The notes under the pieces are model-generated. The model was not told the origin of the DNA. It was given only the letters and a program-made list of their open reading frames with translations, and made no database searches. DNA of 21,776 bases, from assembly GCA_934101345.1 (NCBI GenBank), contig CAKOQV010000013.1:1-21776 (forward strand), read 5' to 3'. A program made the position numbers and the translations under genes. Shown here piece after piece: positions 1-7,593 of this stretch (positions within the stretch are counted from its first letter, which is position 1; every line of letters starts with the position of its first letter). Origin of the DNA: an uncultured Bacilli bacterium. GTDB lineage: Bacteria; Bacillota_I; Bacilli_A; RF39; UBA660.

Positions 1-1601
1 ACTTCTTGTAGTTTATTAAAATATTCTTTTGCTTCAAAACTTGTTTTACCTTCGTGATTCATTGGTATTTTAAAACCTTTTTCATCACTAAATATATTAA
101 AGTTATAAGGTACACCATAATTATTATGATAATTTACTAAATCAGTTAGAAAACTTTTTCTATATTCAATATTTAATAATTCTATTTTATCTCCAACTTT
201 ATTAACTTCAATATTATCAATATAAGTGCCAATTATTCTTTTCATTTTTTCTCTTGAAGCATTAGTTAAATTTAGGATATTAGTTAAAAATATATCAGGA
301 TTAACAAAAGTATCAATAGTTTCTGTATCTTCTAAAATTAATAAATCATTAGTAGTGAAGTTAAAGTTTTCACATTGTTTTATCTCCTTAATCTTTTTAT
401 TAATGTTATCAATTTTATATCTAATACTTTTTAATTCGTTATCAAACTCATTCATTTTAACAATGCCATTTAAGTAAGCACATTTAATTCTTTCTTCTTG
501 TTTTTCTAATTCCTTTAATTCATTTTTATAGTCTTTTGTATTATCTTCTTGCTTGTGTTTTATAAATGGTGTGTAATACTTATTAATTAAACTATCTTTT
601 CTTATTAGGTCATATAATTGAAGTAGCAAACCATCTCTTATAGTATCTTCTTTGTAGTTAGTTTTACATTTTTCGCATTTATAGTAATAATATTTCTTGC
701 CACTTTTTCTTTTAGTAGTAGCTTTACCACCTAAGAAATTACCACATACTGCACATTTTAATTTATTAGTAAAAAGGTAAGTAGCAGTTCTTTCATAGTG
801 TCTAGCATTTCTTTGTGTTTGATACTGACAAGCATTCCATTTTTCTTTTGATACTATTGGTTCAACAACATTTTTATAATACTCTGGATGTTTAGTTCTC
901 TTTCCATGAACAAAATCCCCTTTATAAAGTTCATTAGTCATTATCTTTTGAATAGTAGAATCTAGCCAATTAGTTCTACCTAAGACTTCTTCTTTGTTAT
1001 AAATATTAGCAATACCTTGATAACTTTTTCCTTCTAAATACAAATCATACATTCTAATTATAATATCTTTTGTTAATTCATCTGGTACTAATTTTTTATC
1101 AATTCTTTTAAATCCTATTGGAGTTCTATTTGGAATGTGTCCTGCTTTAATAGCACCAACCATACCAAACTTTGTTCTTTCTGAACATCTCTCAATTTCA
1201 TTTTGACTAAATGCAGTTGTTAGTCTTATATACATTCTTCCATTAGAGGTTAATGTATTAGAATCATCATCTTTACAATCTAAATCACAACCATATATAT
1301 CTAACAATTTCATTAGTTTTTCTACATCAAAAACACTTCTAGTTAATCTATCTAACTTTAAAGCTACTATGACATTAACTGTACCGTTTTTAATATCATT
1401 AATCATTTGTTGATATGCTGGTCTTTTATCGTCTTTAGCGCTTATTCCTTCATCAGCATATATTTTGTGAATTTCATATCCTTTAGATTTACAAAATTCA
1501 ATTAGTTTTTCTTTTTGTTCAGGTAAACTAAAACCTTCTCTTGCTTGATCGAGTGTACTAACTCTAATATAAATATCTGCAATTTTCTTTTCATCGTTCA
1601 T
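1..1601 (-). CDS. Large serine recombinase, 3' end cut by window edge
   Basis: Translating the minus strand from the ATG at 1601 gives an uninterrupted frame of 533 codons that runs off the left edge. Domains in order: resolvase catalytic domain (residues about 7-145) with the nucleophile Ser15 in YIRVSTLDQ and the LDRLTR motif near residue 83; recombinase domain (about 150-260, PIGFKR and the SYQGIANIYN helix); zinc ribbon with C283/C286 and C309/C312; then a Lys/Glu-rich coiled coil (about 355-415). This is the architecture of integrases that move integrative elements and phages by attP x attB recombination through a 5' phosphoserine intermediate. The start follows an AAAGAGAG ribosome site. 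The length seen is already typical for the family, so only the C-terminus is missing. Its position implies that the mobile element extends left of the window. The target site and the element's identity cannot be read here. Confidence 0.93.
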   Translation of the reverse strand, partial: MNDEKKIADIYIRVSTLDQAREGFSLPEQKEKLIEFCKSKGYEIHKIYADEGISAKDDKRPAYQQMINDIKNGTVNVIVALKLDRLTRSVFDVEKLMKLLDIYGCDLDCKDDDSNTLTSNGRMYIRLTTAFSQNEIERCSERTKFGMVGAIKAGHIPNRTPIGFKRIDKKLVPDELTKDIIIRMYDLYLEGKSYQGIANIYNKEEVLGRTNWLDSTIQKIMTNELYKGDFVHGKRTKHPEYYKNVVEPIVSKEKWNACQYQTQRNARHYERTATYLFTNKLKCAVCGNFLGGKATTKRKSGKKYYYYKCEKCKTNYKEDTIRDGLLLQLYDLIRKDSLINKYYTPFIKHKQEDNTKDYKNELKELEKQEERIKCAYLNGIVKMNEFDNELKSIRYKIDNINKKIKEIKQCENFNFTTNDLLILEDTETIDTFVNPDIFLTNILNLTNASREKMKRIIGTYIDNIEVNKVGDKIELLNIEYRKSFLTDLVNYHNNYGVPYNFNIFSDEKGFKIPMNHEGKTSFEAKEYFNKLQE

Positions 1602-1610
1602 AATTTCATC

Positions 1611-1638
1611 TCTCTTTCTATTATTTTTTTGAAAGAGA
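1611..1638 (-). promoter_or_regulatory. Hairpin overlapping the recombinase ribosome-binding site
   Basis: On the minus strand TCTCTTTC (1638-1631) pairs perfectly with GAAAGAGA (1618-1611) across a 12-nt AT loop. The second arm contains most of the AAAGAGAG Shine-Dalgarno sequence of the serine recombinase that starts at 1601. If it forms in mRNA it would hide the ribosome site. The pairing is seen directly; the regulatory role is inferred. Confidence 0.4.
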
Positions 1639-1712
1639 TTAAAAGCACAAAAAGTCCATACTTTTAACCTCAAGTATTTCACTTCCTTTTTGTACGCCTA
1701 GTTTAAAAACAT

Positions 1713-1979
1713 TTAATTGTTTTTAATATGAACTTCCATATCTTTTAATTTAATACATTTAGAATAATCATTTACAAAAATTTTATCACTTCCATTAAAT
1801 ATCAAATAATTATTCTCTTTGATTGTTATAATATGTGGACTTACATAAGCAATATTACTTCCTTTAATATTGATAATACTTCCTTGTTTAATAGTATATT
1901 TACAGCAAGCAAATCTACATATCATATCAATTCTTTTTAAAACTTCCTTTTCAACTTCTAATATTTTTACTTCCTTCAT
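1713..1979 (-). CDS. Small protein of unknown function (88 aa)
   Basis: An 88-residue ORF preceded by a good ribosome site (GAGGAG, 7 nt before ATG). It lies between the serine recombinase and the tRNA-Thr terminator. The product begins with a charged helix, has three cysteines near residues 21-26 (CRFACC), then a beta-rich middle of alternating hydrophobics (SIINIKG, YVSPHIITI, NYLIFNG). No signal peptide or clear membrane segment is seen. The beta-rich pattern vaguely recalls small YabP/YqfC-type proteins, but I cannot support that assignment. It may belong to the mobile element on the left or be a resident gene at the junction; nothing in the sequence decides this. Confidence 0.6.
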   Translation of the reverse strand: MKEVKILEVEKEVLKRIDMICRFACCKYTIKQGSIINIKGSNIAYVSPHIITIKENNYLIFNGSDKIFVNDYSKCIKLKDMEVHIKNN

Positions 1980-2006
1980 TAAAACTCCTCGCTCTCCTTA
2001 TAATAA

Positions 2007-2034
2007 CAAAAAAAACTAGACGGTACTTCTAGTT
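2007..2034 (-). terminator. Intrinsic terminator after tRNA-Thr
   Basis: Read on the minus strand, AACTAGA and TCTAGTT form a 7-bp stem with a 7-nt loop, followed directly by a run of T. It closes the greA-tig-uppP-tRNA-Thr unit. A second perfect hairpin, ACTCGAA-AAG-TTCGAGT at 2048-2064, lies between the tRNA and this terminator and may help 3' end formation of the tRNA precursor. Confidence 0.8.
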
Positions 2035-2076
2035 AATATTTATTACTACTCGAAAAGTTCGAGTTATCCTTAAATC

Positions 2077-2150
2077 TGGTGCCATAACGGTGAATTGAAC
2101 ACCGATTAAAGCCTTACCATGGCCTCGTAATACCATTATACTATTATGGC
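2077..2150 (-). tRNA. tRNA-Thr (anticodon GGU)
   Basis: A 74-nt cloverleaf on the minus strand. Acceptor GCCATAA/TTATGGC, discriminator A and encoded CCA; D-arm GTAT-AATGGT-ATTAC with three good pairs; anticodon stem AGGCC/GGCTT with loop ATGGTAA, so anticodon GGT; 4-nt variable loop; T-arm CGGTG-TTCAATT-CACCG. G1-C72, C2-G71 and the GGU anticodon agree with threonine identity. The D-arm looks like those of low-GC tRNA-Gly. It sits 14 nt after uppP and before an intrinsic terminator, so it is probably co-transcribed with the protein operon. Confidence 0.85.
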
Positions 2151-2164
2151 AGAGAATTAATATT

Positions 2165-2968
2165 CTATTTAAAGAATATTAATTTTACTAATACTACTAT
2201 ACCAAGTAATACTCTATAAAAAGCAAATACTGAAAAGTCATGTTTCTTAATATAATTAAGTAAGAACTTAATTGCAAGTACACCTGTAGCAAAAGATACT
2301 ATAATACCTATAATTACTTCTTTAGTTAATGCTAAATCAGTTACTTTTAATACTGTAGCACCACATATTACTGGTACCGACAATAGAAAAGTAAACTTAG
2401 TAATAGCTTCTTTTGATATACCTTGAAGTCTTCCTGCTAAAATAGTAGTTCCACTTCTTGAAAAGCCTGGTATAACTGCAAATGCTTGTGATATACCTAC
2501 TATTATAGCTTGTTTTAAAGTTATATCTTCAAACTTAGTTTCTTTCTTGTAATGACGACTAGCCCATTTATCACCGATAAAAATAAGTAAGCCCATTACG
2601 GCAAGACAAGTGGCAATTATCCATATTTTACCTCTTATAACATTTTCAATAACATCATCAAGTAGGAATCCTGCAATAGCAGCCGGAATGGTGGCTACCA
2701 CTAAATACCAGAACATCTTACCATTAGTACTTTTCTTTTTAGTGCGAACATCTTTGATAGCTCCGACAAATAAATTCCACCAGTCTTTAAAGAATAATAC
2801 TAGTACAGCCATCATAGTACCAAAGTGAAGAGCTACATCAAAAGCAAGTCCTGATTCTTCCCATCCAAATAGATAAGGAAAGATGATTAAATGAGCAGAT
2901 GATGATATAGGTAAGAATTCCGCAATCCCCTGAATAATTCCTAATATAATCGCTCTAAATATAGTCAT
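2165..2968 (-). CDS. uppP: Undecaprenyl-diphosphate phosphatase UppP (BacA)
   Basis: Integral membrane phosphatase that converts undecaprenyl diphosphate to undecaprenyl phosphate, recycling the lipid carrier for peptidoglycan and other surface polymers. Its family also confers bacitracin tolerance. The 267-residue product has the two family signatures: GIAEFLPISSSAH near residues 14-26, with the catalytic glutamate, and PGFSRSGTT at 167-175. Seven or so hydrophobic segments cover nearly the whole chain. Length matches the family. The start is 8 nt after the tig stop with AGGAG just upstream, so it is the third protein gene of greA-tig-uppP. It indicates a cell with a peptidoglycan wall. The very hydrophobic C-terminus (VVLVKLIFFK) ends cleanly. 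Confidence 0.97.
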   Translation of the reverse strand: MTIFRAIILGIIQGIAEFLPISSSAHLIIFPYLFGWEESGLAFDVALHFGTMMAVLVLFFKDWWNLFVGAIKDVRTKKKSTNGKMFWYLVVATIPAAIAGFLLDDVIENVIRGKIWIIATCLAVMGLLIFIGDKWASRHYKKETKFEDITLKQAIIVGISQAFAVIPGFSRSGTTILAGRLQGISKEAITKFTFLLSVPVICGATVLKVTDLALTKEVIIGIIVSFATGVLAIKFLLNYIKKHDFSVFAFYRVLLGIVVLVKLIFFK

Positions 2969-2976
2969 ATTATCTC

Positions 2977-4221
2977 CTAGTTATTTTCTTTTAATACTTC
3001 AATAGCTTTTCTCATGGCTAAGTCATATTTTAAAACTTCTAATGAGTTATTAAATTCTTTTAATAAATCTTCTTCAGTCATTTTATACTCATCAGCCATT
3101 TTCTTTAATTCAGCTTTAGCGTCTTTTTCAGATATTTCAATCTTTTCTGCTTTAACAATAGCTTCAAGTAAATAACGATACTTAACTCTAGTTTCAGCTT
3201 CTTTTCTCATATCTTCTTTTACTTTTTCTTTAGTCACCTTAGCATATGCGAAGTATAATTCTTCATCAATGCCTTGCATCTTTAATCTATTAGTAAACTC
3301 TTTGTACATTCTTTCTACTTCAGCATCTACTATTTCTTTATCTAAATCAATAGTCATATTCTTACTAGCAGCTTCAAGTAAATCATCAATATATTTATTT
3401 TCAGCATCGTGTTCTTTTTGTGCTTTGATTTCTTCTTCAACTACTTTATTTAGTTCTTCTTTGTTAGTTACACCTTCCATATCTAAATCTTTAAAGAATT
3501 CTTCATCTAATTCAGGTATAACTCTCTTCTTAATATCATGAACTGTAACATTAAATACTACTTTTTGTCCTGCTAAATCTTTAGCCATATAGTCTTCTGG
3601 AAAAGAAAGTTCAATATCTTTATTTTCTTCTTTCTTCATTCCAACTACTCCTTCTTCAAATCCAGGAATAAATGAATGACTGCCAATTTCTAAAGTGTAT
3701 CCTTCAGCAGATCCACCATCAAATGCTTCATTATCTTTAAATCCTTTAAAATCTATAATAGCGGTATCGCCTTCTTCGACTGCTCCATCTTTACTTACAA
3801 GTTCAGCATATCTATCAAGAATATGTCCAACTTCATGTTCAACTTCTTCTTTAGTTACTTTTACTTTTTCTTTCTTTACTTTTAATCCCTTATATTCTCC
3901 CAATTTAACTTCTGGATCAAGAATAAAAGTAATCTTAAATTCTAATTCATCATCATTAGCTTTTTCTATTTCTAATTTAGGTTCTACTACTGGTATTAAT
4001 TTTTCTTTAACAACAGTTTCACCATATTTAGCATCTACTATTTTTTCCATGGCTTCGCTAATAATATCTCCTGTACCATATTTCTTTTCAAATACACTTC
4101 TAGGTACTTTACCTTGTCTAAAACCATCTACTTTTGCTTTCTTTACTATCTTAGCAAATGCTTCATCTTTAGCCTTAGTCCATTCTTCTCCGCTTACTTT
4201 ATAGTTTACTATTTTTTTCAT
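2977..4221 (-). CDS. tig: Trigger factor (ribosome-associated chaperone/PPIase)
   Basis: Trigger factor docks on ribosomal protein L23 at the exit tunnel and shields nascent chains. From the internal Met at 4221 the product is 414 residues, near the family norm. The start is set by GGGAGG 8 nt upstream; the ATG 9 codons further up lacks a ribosome site and would overlap greA. The N-terminal domain carries the ribosome-binding signature GFRQGKVP. The middle FKBP-type domain (about 150-235) contains GDTAIIDFKGF, the IGSHSFIPGFEEGVVGM stretch and an FPEDY element. The Lys/Glu-rich C-terminal arm domain follows. It is 13 nt downstream of greA in the same operon. A long antisense frame over it is only a shadow. 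Confidence 0.97.
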   Translation of the reverse strand: MKKIVNYKVSGEEWTKAKDEAFAKIVKKAKVDGFRQGKVPRSVFEKKYGTGDIISEAMEKIVDAKYGETVVKEKLIPVVEPKLEIEKANDDELEFKITFILDPEVKLGEYKGLKVKKEKVKVTKEEVEHEVGHILDRYAELVSKDGAVEEGDTAIIDFKGFKDNEAFDGGSAEGYTLEIGSHSFIPGFEEGVVGMKKEENKDIELSFPEDYMAKDLAGQKVVFNVTVHDIKKRVIPELDEEFFKDLDMEGVTNKEELNKVVEEEIKAQKEHDAENKYIDDLLEAASKNMTIDLDKEIVDAEVERMYKEFTNRLKMQGIDEELYFAYAKVTKEKVKEDMRKEAETRVKYRYLLEAIVKAEKIEISEKDAKAELKKMADEYKMTEEDLLKEFNNSLEVLKYDLAMRKAIEVLKENN

Positions 4222-4234
4222 TTTATTTACCTCC

Positions 4235-4702
4235 CTAACAAATTTCAACTATTTCTACTTCATATTCTCCATTAGGAGATGCAACTTTTCTTATTTCTCC
4301 TGCTTTAGCATTCATAATAGCCATAGCTATAGGACTTTCATTAGATATCTTGTTATTAGAAGGATCTGCTTCTTTAGAACCTACTATTCTATATTCTTCG
4401 ATATCATCGTCATCTACATATTTAATTTTTACTGTAGTACCAAGTGATACTTTATCAGTACTTACTTTTTTGATTATATGAGCATTCTCCATAATTTTTT
4501 CTAATTCTTGGATCCTTCCTTCTACTTGGGCTTGTTCTGCTCTAGCAGCGTCATAGTCGGCATTCTCAGATAAATCTCCAAGGGCTCTAGCTTCCTTTAA
4601 TGCTTTAATTACTTCAGGTCTCTTTACATTTTTAAGTTCATTTAATTCTTCTTCTAATTCAAGAAAACCTTCATCTGTTAAATATACTTTATTATCTTTC
4701 AT
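4235..4702 (-). CDS. greA: Transcription elongation factor GreA
   Basis: GreA stimulates RNA cleavage in backtracked RNA polymerase. The product from the ATG at 4702 is 155 residues: an N-terminal antiparallel coiled coil (residues about 5-75) with the acidic tip signature GDLSENADYDAA, then the FKBP-like globular domain (SLGTTVKIKY, SNESPIAMAIMNAKAGE). The nominal GTG three codons upstream is part of the ribosome site GAGGTGAT, so ATG at 4702 is the true start. It is first in greA-tig-uppP-tRNA-Thr and has its own strong promoter at 4743-4771. In bacilli greA commonly sits near the same trmR-trhP cluster found here just upstream, though udk, usually between them, is missing. Confidence 0.97.
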   Translation of the reverse strand: MKDNKVYLTDEGFLELEEELNELKNVKRPEVIKALKEARALGDLSENADYDAARAEQAQVEGRIQELEKIMENAHIIKKVSTDKVSLGTTVKIKYVDDDDIEEYRIVGSKEADPSNNKISNESPIAMAIMNAKAGEIRKVASPNGEYEVEIVEIC

Positions 4703-4742
4703 TTTTATCACCTCAAATTAATTTTCTTTTTTACAATTCAAA

Positions 4743-4771
4743 ATTGTACTAAACTTTAGTACTTTTGTCAA
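4743..4771 (-). promoter_or_regulatory. SigA-type greA promoter with palindromic operator in the spacer
   Basis: Minus strand: TTGACA (4771-4766), a 17-bp spacer, then TACAAT (4748-4743), upstream of greA. The spacer and the start of the -10 box hold a perfect 17-bp palindrome, GTACTAAA-G-TTTAGTAC (4762-4746). An operator placed between -35 and -10 would allow direct occlusion of polymerase. The regulator is not encoded recognisably in the window. Confidence 0.8.
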
Positions 4772-4825
4772 GCATATTTTTACTTTTAATATTATATTCA
4801 TTTTCTTTTAAATATTTCTTATTTT

Positions 4826-4912
4826 TTCACTATAAGCCTTGTCTCAAGTCTTATTAGTGTTTATTTGAGCCAATAATATTGCCCTAAAATAAATATATCA
4901 ATTATATATAAG
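4826..4912 (-). repeat. Dispersed tandem-hairpin element, copy C
   Basis: One of four related elements in the window. Minus-strand order: CTTATATATAAT (4912-4901), a short AT-rich linker, hairpin 1 (TTTATTTTAG ... CTCAAATAAA, top GGCAATATTATTGG), then hairpin 2 (CACTA-A-TAAG ... CTTA-TAGTG, with an inner CTTG-AGA-CAAG stem), ending AGTGAA. It lies between the stop of trhP2 and the greA promoter. Its hairpin 1 top is almost identical to copy D. TATATAAT could be a -10 box, so the element could be transcribed toward greA. No ORF fits. Function unknown. Confidence 0.7.
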
Positions 4913-4944
4913 CCATTACTAATTACCTATATACTTTTTAATAA

Positions 4945-6147
4945 TTAGTCTATTTTTATTCTTATCATATCATCTTTATATACTTTTTTATCTAGTTTAA
5001 ATCTTAGTATCTCTTCAGGATGTCTTCCTACATTTACTTTATTACCATCATTATCGTATATATCAGGAACAATAAAACTAAATGTTTCTATATTAGGTCC
5101 AAATACCTCTACTACATCTCCTGTTTTAAAATAGTTTCTCTCAGTAATAGTAACTATTTTATTTTCTTCGTCATATTCTGTTACTATGCCTAAGAAATCT
5201 TGATTGGATACTTCATTTCTTCCTAAATAGTATTGTTCATTAACACTAGGTAATTTATCCCAGAACTGAACTGTAGCCTCTCTATTAGCCACTCTATTTA
5301 ATATTCTAATATAATGTTCTAGTCTTTCGTCAGATAGTTTATTGTTATAGTAGTCATCTATAATACCTCTATAAGTATTAATAACTGTAGCTACATAATA
5401 ATTACTACGCATTCTTCCTTCTACTTTAAGAGAAGTAATACCTAGTTCAATCATTTCTTTTATTCTAGTAGCCATCATTAAATCTTTAGATGAGGCAGTA
5501 AATTTAGTAGGACTTTCTATTTTATTCATATCTTTATCATATAAGTCACTTTCCCATCTACATATTTGAGCACATCCACCTCTATTAGCATCTCTATTAG
5601 TAAAATAATTAGATAGTACACATCTACCAGAATATGAAGAACACATAGCTCCATGAACAAAAGTTTCTACTTCTACTCCTGTTCTATCTATTATTTCTTT
5701 TATTTCACTTTTTGATAGTTCTCTAGCTAAAACTACTCTTTCTACTCCAAGTGATTTCCAAAAGTCTACTGCTTCGTAGTTTAAAGTAGAGGCCTGCGTA
5801 GATATATGAATCTTTAAATTGATATTATTATCATTTACTACAACAATAATTAAAGGATCACTAACTATAATAGCATCTACTTTATATTCACTAAGTTTCT
5901 TTAAGTATTCTATAATACCTTCAATATCTTCATCATGAAATACTATATTTATAGTAACATAAACTTTTTTATTAATACTATGAGCATAATCGCAAGCCTC
6001 TTTAATTTCATCTAAACTAAAATTAGTGGCATTAGCTCTTAGTGAATAATTTCTTCCTCCAATATAGCAGGCATCTGCTCCATAAGCAAAAGCAAACTTT
6101 AACTTTTCTAAACTACCCGCCGGAGCCAGTAACTCTATCCTACTCAT
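4945..6147 (-). CDS. trhP2: U32 family tRNA wobble-uridine hydroxylation protein TrhP2 (YrrO-like)
   Basis: Peptidase-U32-family protein that, with its paralogue TrhP1, is reported in Bacillus to form 5-hydroxyuridine at position 34 of tRNAs; TrmR then methylates it to mo5U. The 400-residue product starts RIELLAPAGS, typical of the family, and carries the U32 signature VHGAMCSSYSGRC followed by GGCAQICRW, giving four cysteines (C169, C176, C192, C196) that match the family's conserved Cys cluster, thought to bind an Fe-S cluster. A C-terminal beta domain (about 310-400) follows. The ATG at 6147 overlaps the trhP1 stop by 8 nt, and the ribosome site GGTGAT lies inside trhP1. Family membership is certain; the exact function rests on homology and operon order. 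Confidence 0.92.
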   Translation of the reverse strand: MSRIELLAPAGSLEKLKFAFAYGADACYIGGRNYSLRANATNFSLDEIKEACDYAHSINKKVYVTINIVFHDEDIEGIIEYLKKLSEYKVDAIIVSDPLIIVVVNDNNINLKIHISTQASTLNYEAVDFWKSLGVERVVLARELSKSEIKEIIDRTGVEVETFVHGAMCSSYSGRCVLSNYFTNRDANRGGCAQICRWESDLYDKDMNKIESPTKFTASSKDLMMATRIKEMIELGITSLKVEGRMRSNYYVATVINTYRGIIDDYYNNKLSDERLEHYIRILNRVANREATVQFWDKLPSVNEQYYLGRNEVSNQDFLGIVTEYDEENKIVTITERNYFKTGDVVEVFGPNIETFSFIVPDIYDNDGNKVNVGRHPEEILRFKLDKKVYKDDMIRIKID

Positions 6148-6952
6148 TTTTATCACCTTTTAACCTATATATTGTTTTAGTATCATAAAAGCCTATATAA
6201 CCATCTTCTTTATCATTATTAATATATTTATTTATAATATCATAATTATCAGTATAAGATAAATCAATAACTAAATTATTTAATATATCAAGTTCTTCTT
6301 TCTTACTTAATAAATTAACTAAGGGAGAATAAATAATGGTACCATAACTATGTTCTATAACCATATATCTTAAATCATTATTAAATATATAATATCTATT
6401 ATCCTGCATTTTTTTATCTATATATTTAAAATAATTGGTAAGTAGTAATCTTCTTGAATAAAATATAGGTAAATACCCATATACTGTATAATAGATATTC
6501 ATCTTAGTATTTTCTTTTATCTTTTTTATTTCATTAAATGTTATATCAGAAGTTATATAACTAGATTTAATACCTTTATTATAATAGAATAAATTACTCT
6601 TAGTATTAGCATTTAAATGTTCCTGACTAAGTATTAACTCTTTATCTATGTCTAATTTCTTAATTAAATTAAATACTCCTAAATCATAAAAAAGAATACC
6701 AGATACTTTACTATTGTTAATTTTAGATAATACTTCTTTTACTAATTCTAAATCACTATTATGTATCATTTTATTAATGGCTACATAAACTTTTTTGTCA
6801 GTAGTACTAGCCACCTCTATAATATCATCTATATCAAGAGATAATTCATATATAGATAAATCTTTTACACCTAGTATGATACCCTTTATATCTTTATTTA
6901 AAATAATATTAATATCTTCTTTTTTATTTGGAATTATTATTAACTTACTCAT
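6140..6952 (-). CDS. trhP1: Cysteine-free U32 paralogue, probable TrhP1 (YrrN-like)
   Basis: A 270-residue U32-family paralogue of the next gene, in the position of Bacillus yrrN (trhP1). TIM-barrel-like repeats with KKVYVAINKMIHN match the KKVYVTINIVFHD stretch of TrhP2. At residues 157-175 the sequence VYGYLPIFYSRRLLLTNYF aligns without gaps to VHGAMCSSYSGRCVLSNYF of TrhP2, but both cysteines are replaced. The whole protein has no cysteine, so it cannot hold the Fe-S cluster proposed for its partner. It also lacks the C-terminal domain. A role as structural or tRNA-binding partner of TrhP2 is inferred. It overlaps trmR upstream and trhP2 downstream by 8 nt each; the ribosome site AAGGAAGG is inside trmR. 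Confidence 0.85.
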   Translation of the reverse strand: MSKLIIIPNKKEDINIILNKDIKGIILGVKDLSIYELSLDIDDIIEVASTTDKKVYVAINKMIHNSDLELVKEVLSKINNSKVSGILFYDLGVFNLIKKLDIDKELILSQEHLNANTKSNLFYYNKGIKSSYITSDITFNEIKKIKENTKMNIYYTVYGYLPIFYSRRLLLTNYFKYIDKKMQDNRYYIFNNDLRYMVIEHSYGTIIYSPLVNLLSKKEELDILNNLVIDLSYTDNYDIINKYINNDKEDGYIGFYDTKTIYRLKGDKNE

Positions 6953-7526
6953 TATTAACCTTCCTTTTTGAGATTGCTATCTTATCTCCTACTGGAACAT
7001 AAGTAGTAGTAAACTCAGTATTATTATCTAAAAAATTAATATAGTCTTTTATTTTATTAACTATACCTCTTTGATTCTTAGTCTTAACTAAAGATTCATC
7101 TTCAACAAGGCCGTGAAAAGATAAATTATCAGTAATAATAGTACCATTATCATTTAAATTATCTTTAAACTTATTAAAAAAGAAAGTATTTTTACCCTTT
7201 GCAGCATCAATAAATATTAAATCATATTTACCAGTAATATCTACTTCTGTAGCATCACCATATATTATATTTATTTGCTTATCTTTATTATATTTCTTAA
7301 TATTATCTACCGCTATATTATATCTATCTATATCTCTTTCAATTGTAGTTACCATAATATCATTATTTACATTAGCCATCATAATGCTAGAATAGCCAAT
7401 AGCACTACCTATCTCTAATATACTTTTAATATTATTTTCTTTTATATAATTACATAAATATAAAATACCATCTTTTTGCATAATTGGTATTTTATTAATC
7501 ATAGCATATTCTTCTAACTCTTTCAT
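6945..7526 (-). CDS. trmR: tRNA 5-hydroxyuridine methyltransferase TrmR (YrrM-like O-methyltransferase)
   Basis: A 193-residue class I SAM-dependent O-methyltransferase of the COMT-like family 3. The SAM-binding motif ILEIGSAIGYSS lies near residues 36-47, an acidic ribose-binding ER pair follows, then the metal-binding motif FIDAAKGK and TDNLSFHG. Position directly ahead of two U32 genes matches Bacillus yrrM-yrrN-yrrO, where YrrM (TrmR) methylates ho5U34 to mo5U34 in tRNAs that read four-codon boxes. That function is assigned from family plus synteny. Its start has AAAGGTG about 5 nt upstream, and its last codons overlap the trhP1 start (ATGAGTAA). It is first in the operon, just after a strong hairpin at 7561-7589. 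Confidence 0.92.
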   Translation of the reverse strand: MKELEEYAMINKIPIMQKDGILYLCNYIKENNIKSILEIGSAIGYSSIMMANVNNDIMVTTIERDIDRYNIAVDNIKKYNKDKQINIIYGDATEVDITGKYDLIFIDAAKGKNTFFFNKFKDNLNDNGTIITDNLSFHGLVEDESLVKTKNQRGIVNKIKDYINFLDNNTEFTTTYVPVGDKIAISKRKVNNE

Positions 7527-7560
7527 ATTACACCTTTTTCTGTTATAGTATCAAATAGAA

Positions 7561-7589
7561 AGATATAAGAAAGTTTATTTCTTATATCT
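7561..7589 (-). terminator. Strong 12-bp hairpin between two operons
   Basis: AGATATAAGAAA and TTTCTTATATCT form a perfect 12-bp stem with a 5-nt loop, just after the stop of the broken paralogue gene at 7594 and before trmR. On the minus strand the downstream tract is only moderately T-rich (TTCTATTTG), so termination is likely but not textbook. Confidence 0.55.
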
Positions 7590-7593
7590 ATTA

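Noticed and set aside
226..477. 83-codon plus-strand ORF inside the recombinase region
   Set aside because: It lies wholly antisense to the well-supported serine recombinase and has a low-complexity hydrophobic translation.
2048..2150. tRNA-Thr as attachment site of the serine recombinase element
   Set aside because: Large serine recombinases seldom use tRNA genes, the tRNA is complete with its own terminator, and no second copy of its 3' end is visible on the element side.
3695..4204. 169-codon plus-strand ORF antisense to tig
   Set aside because: Ser/Pro/Leu-rich low-complexity translation typical of an antisense shadow of a Lys/Glu-rich gene, and no ribosome site.
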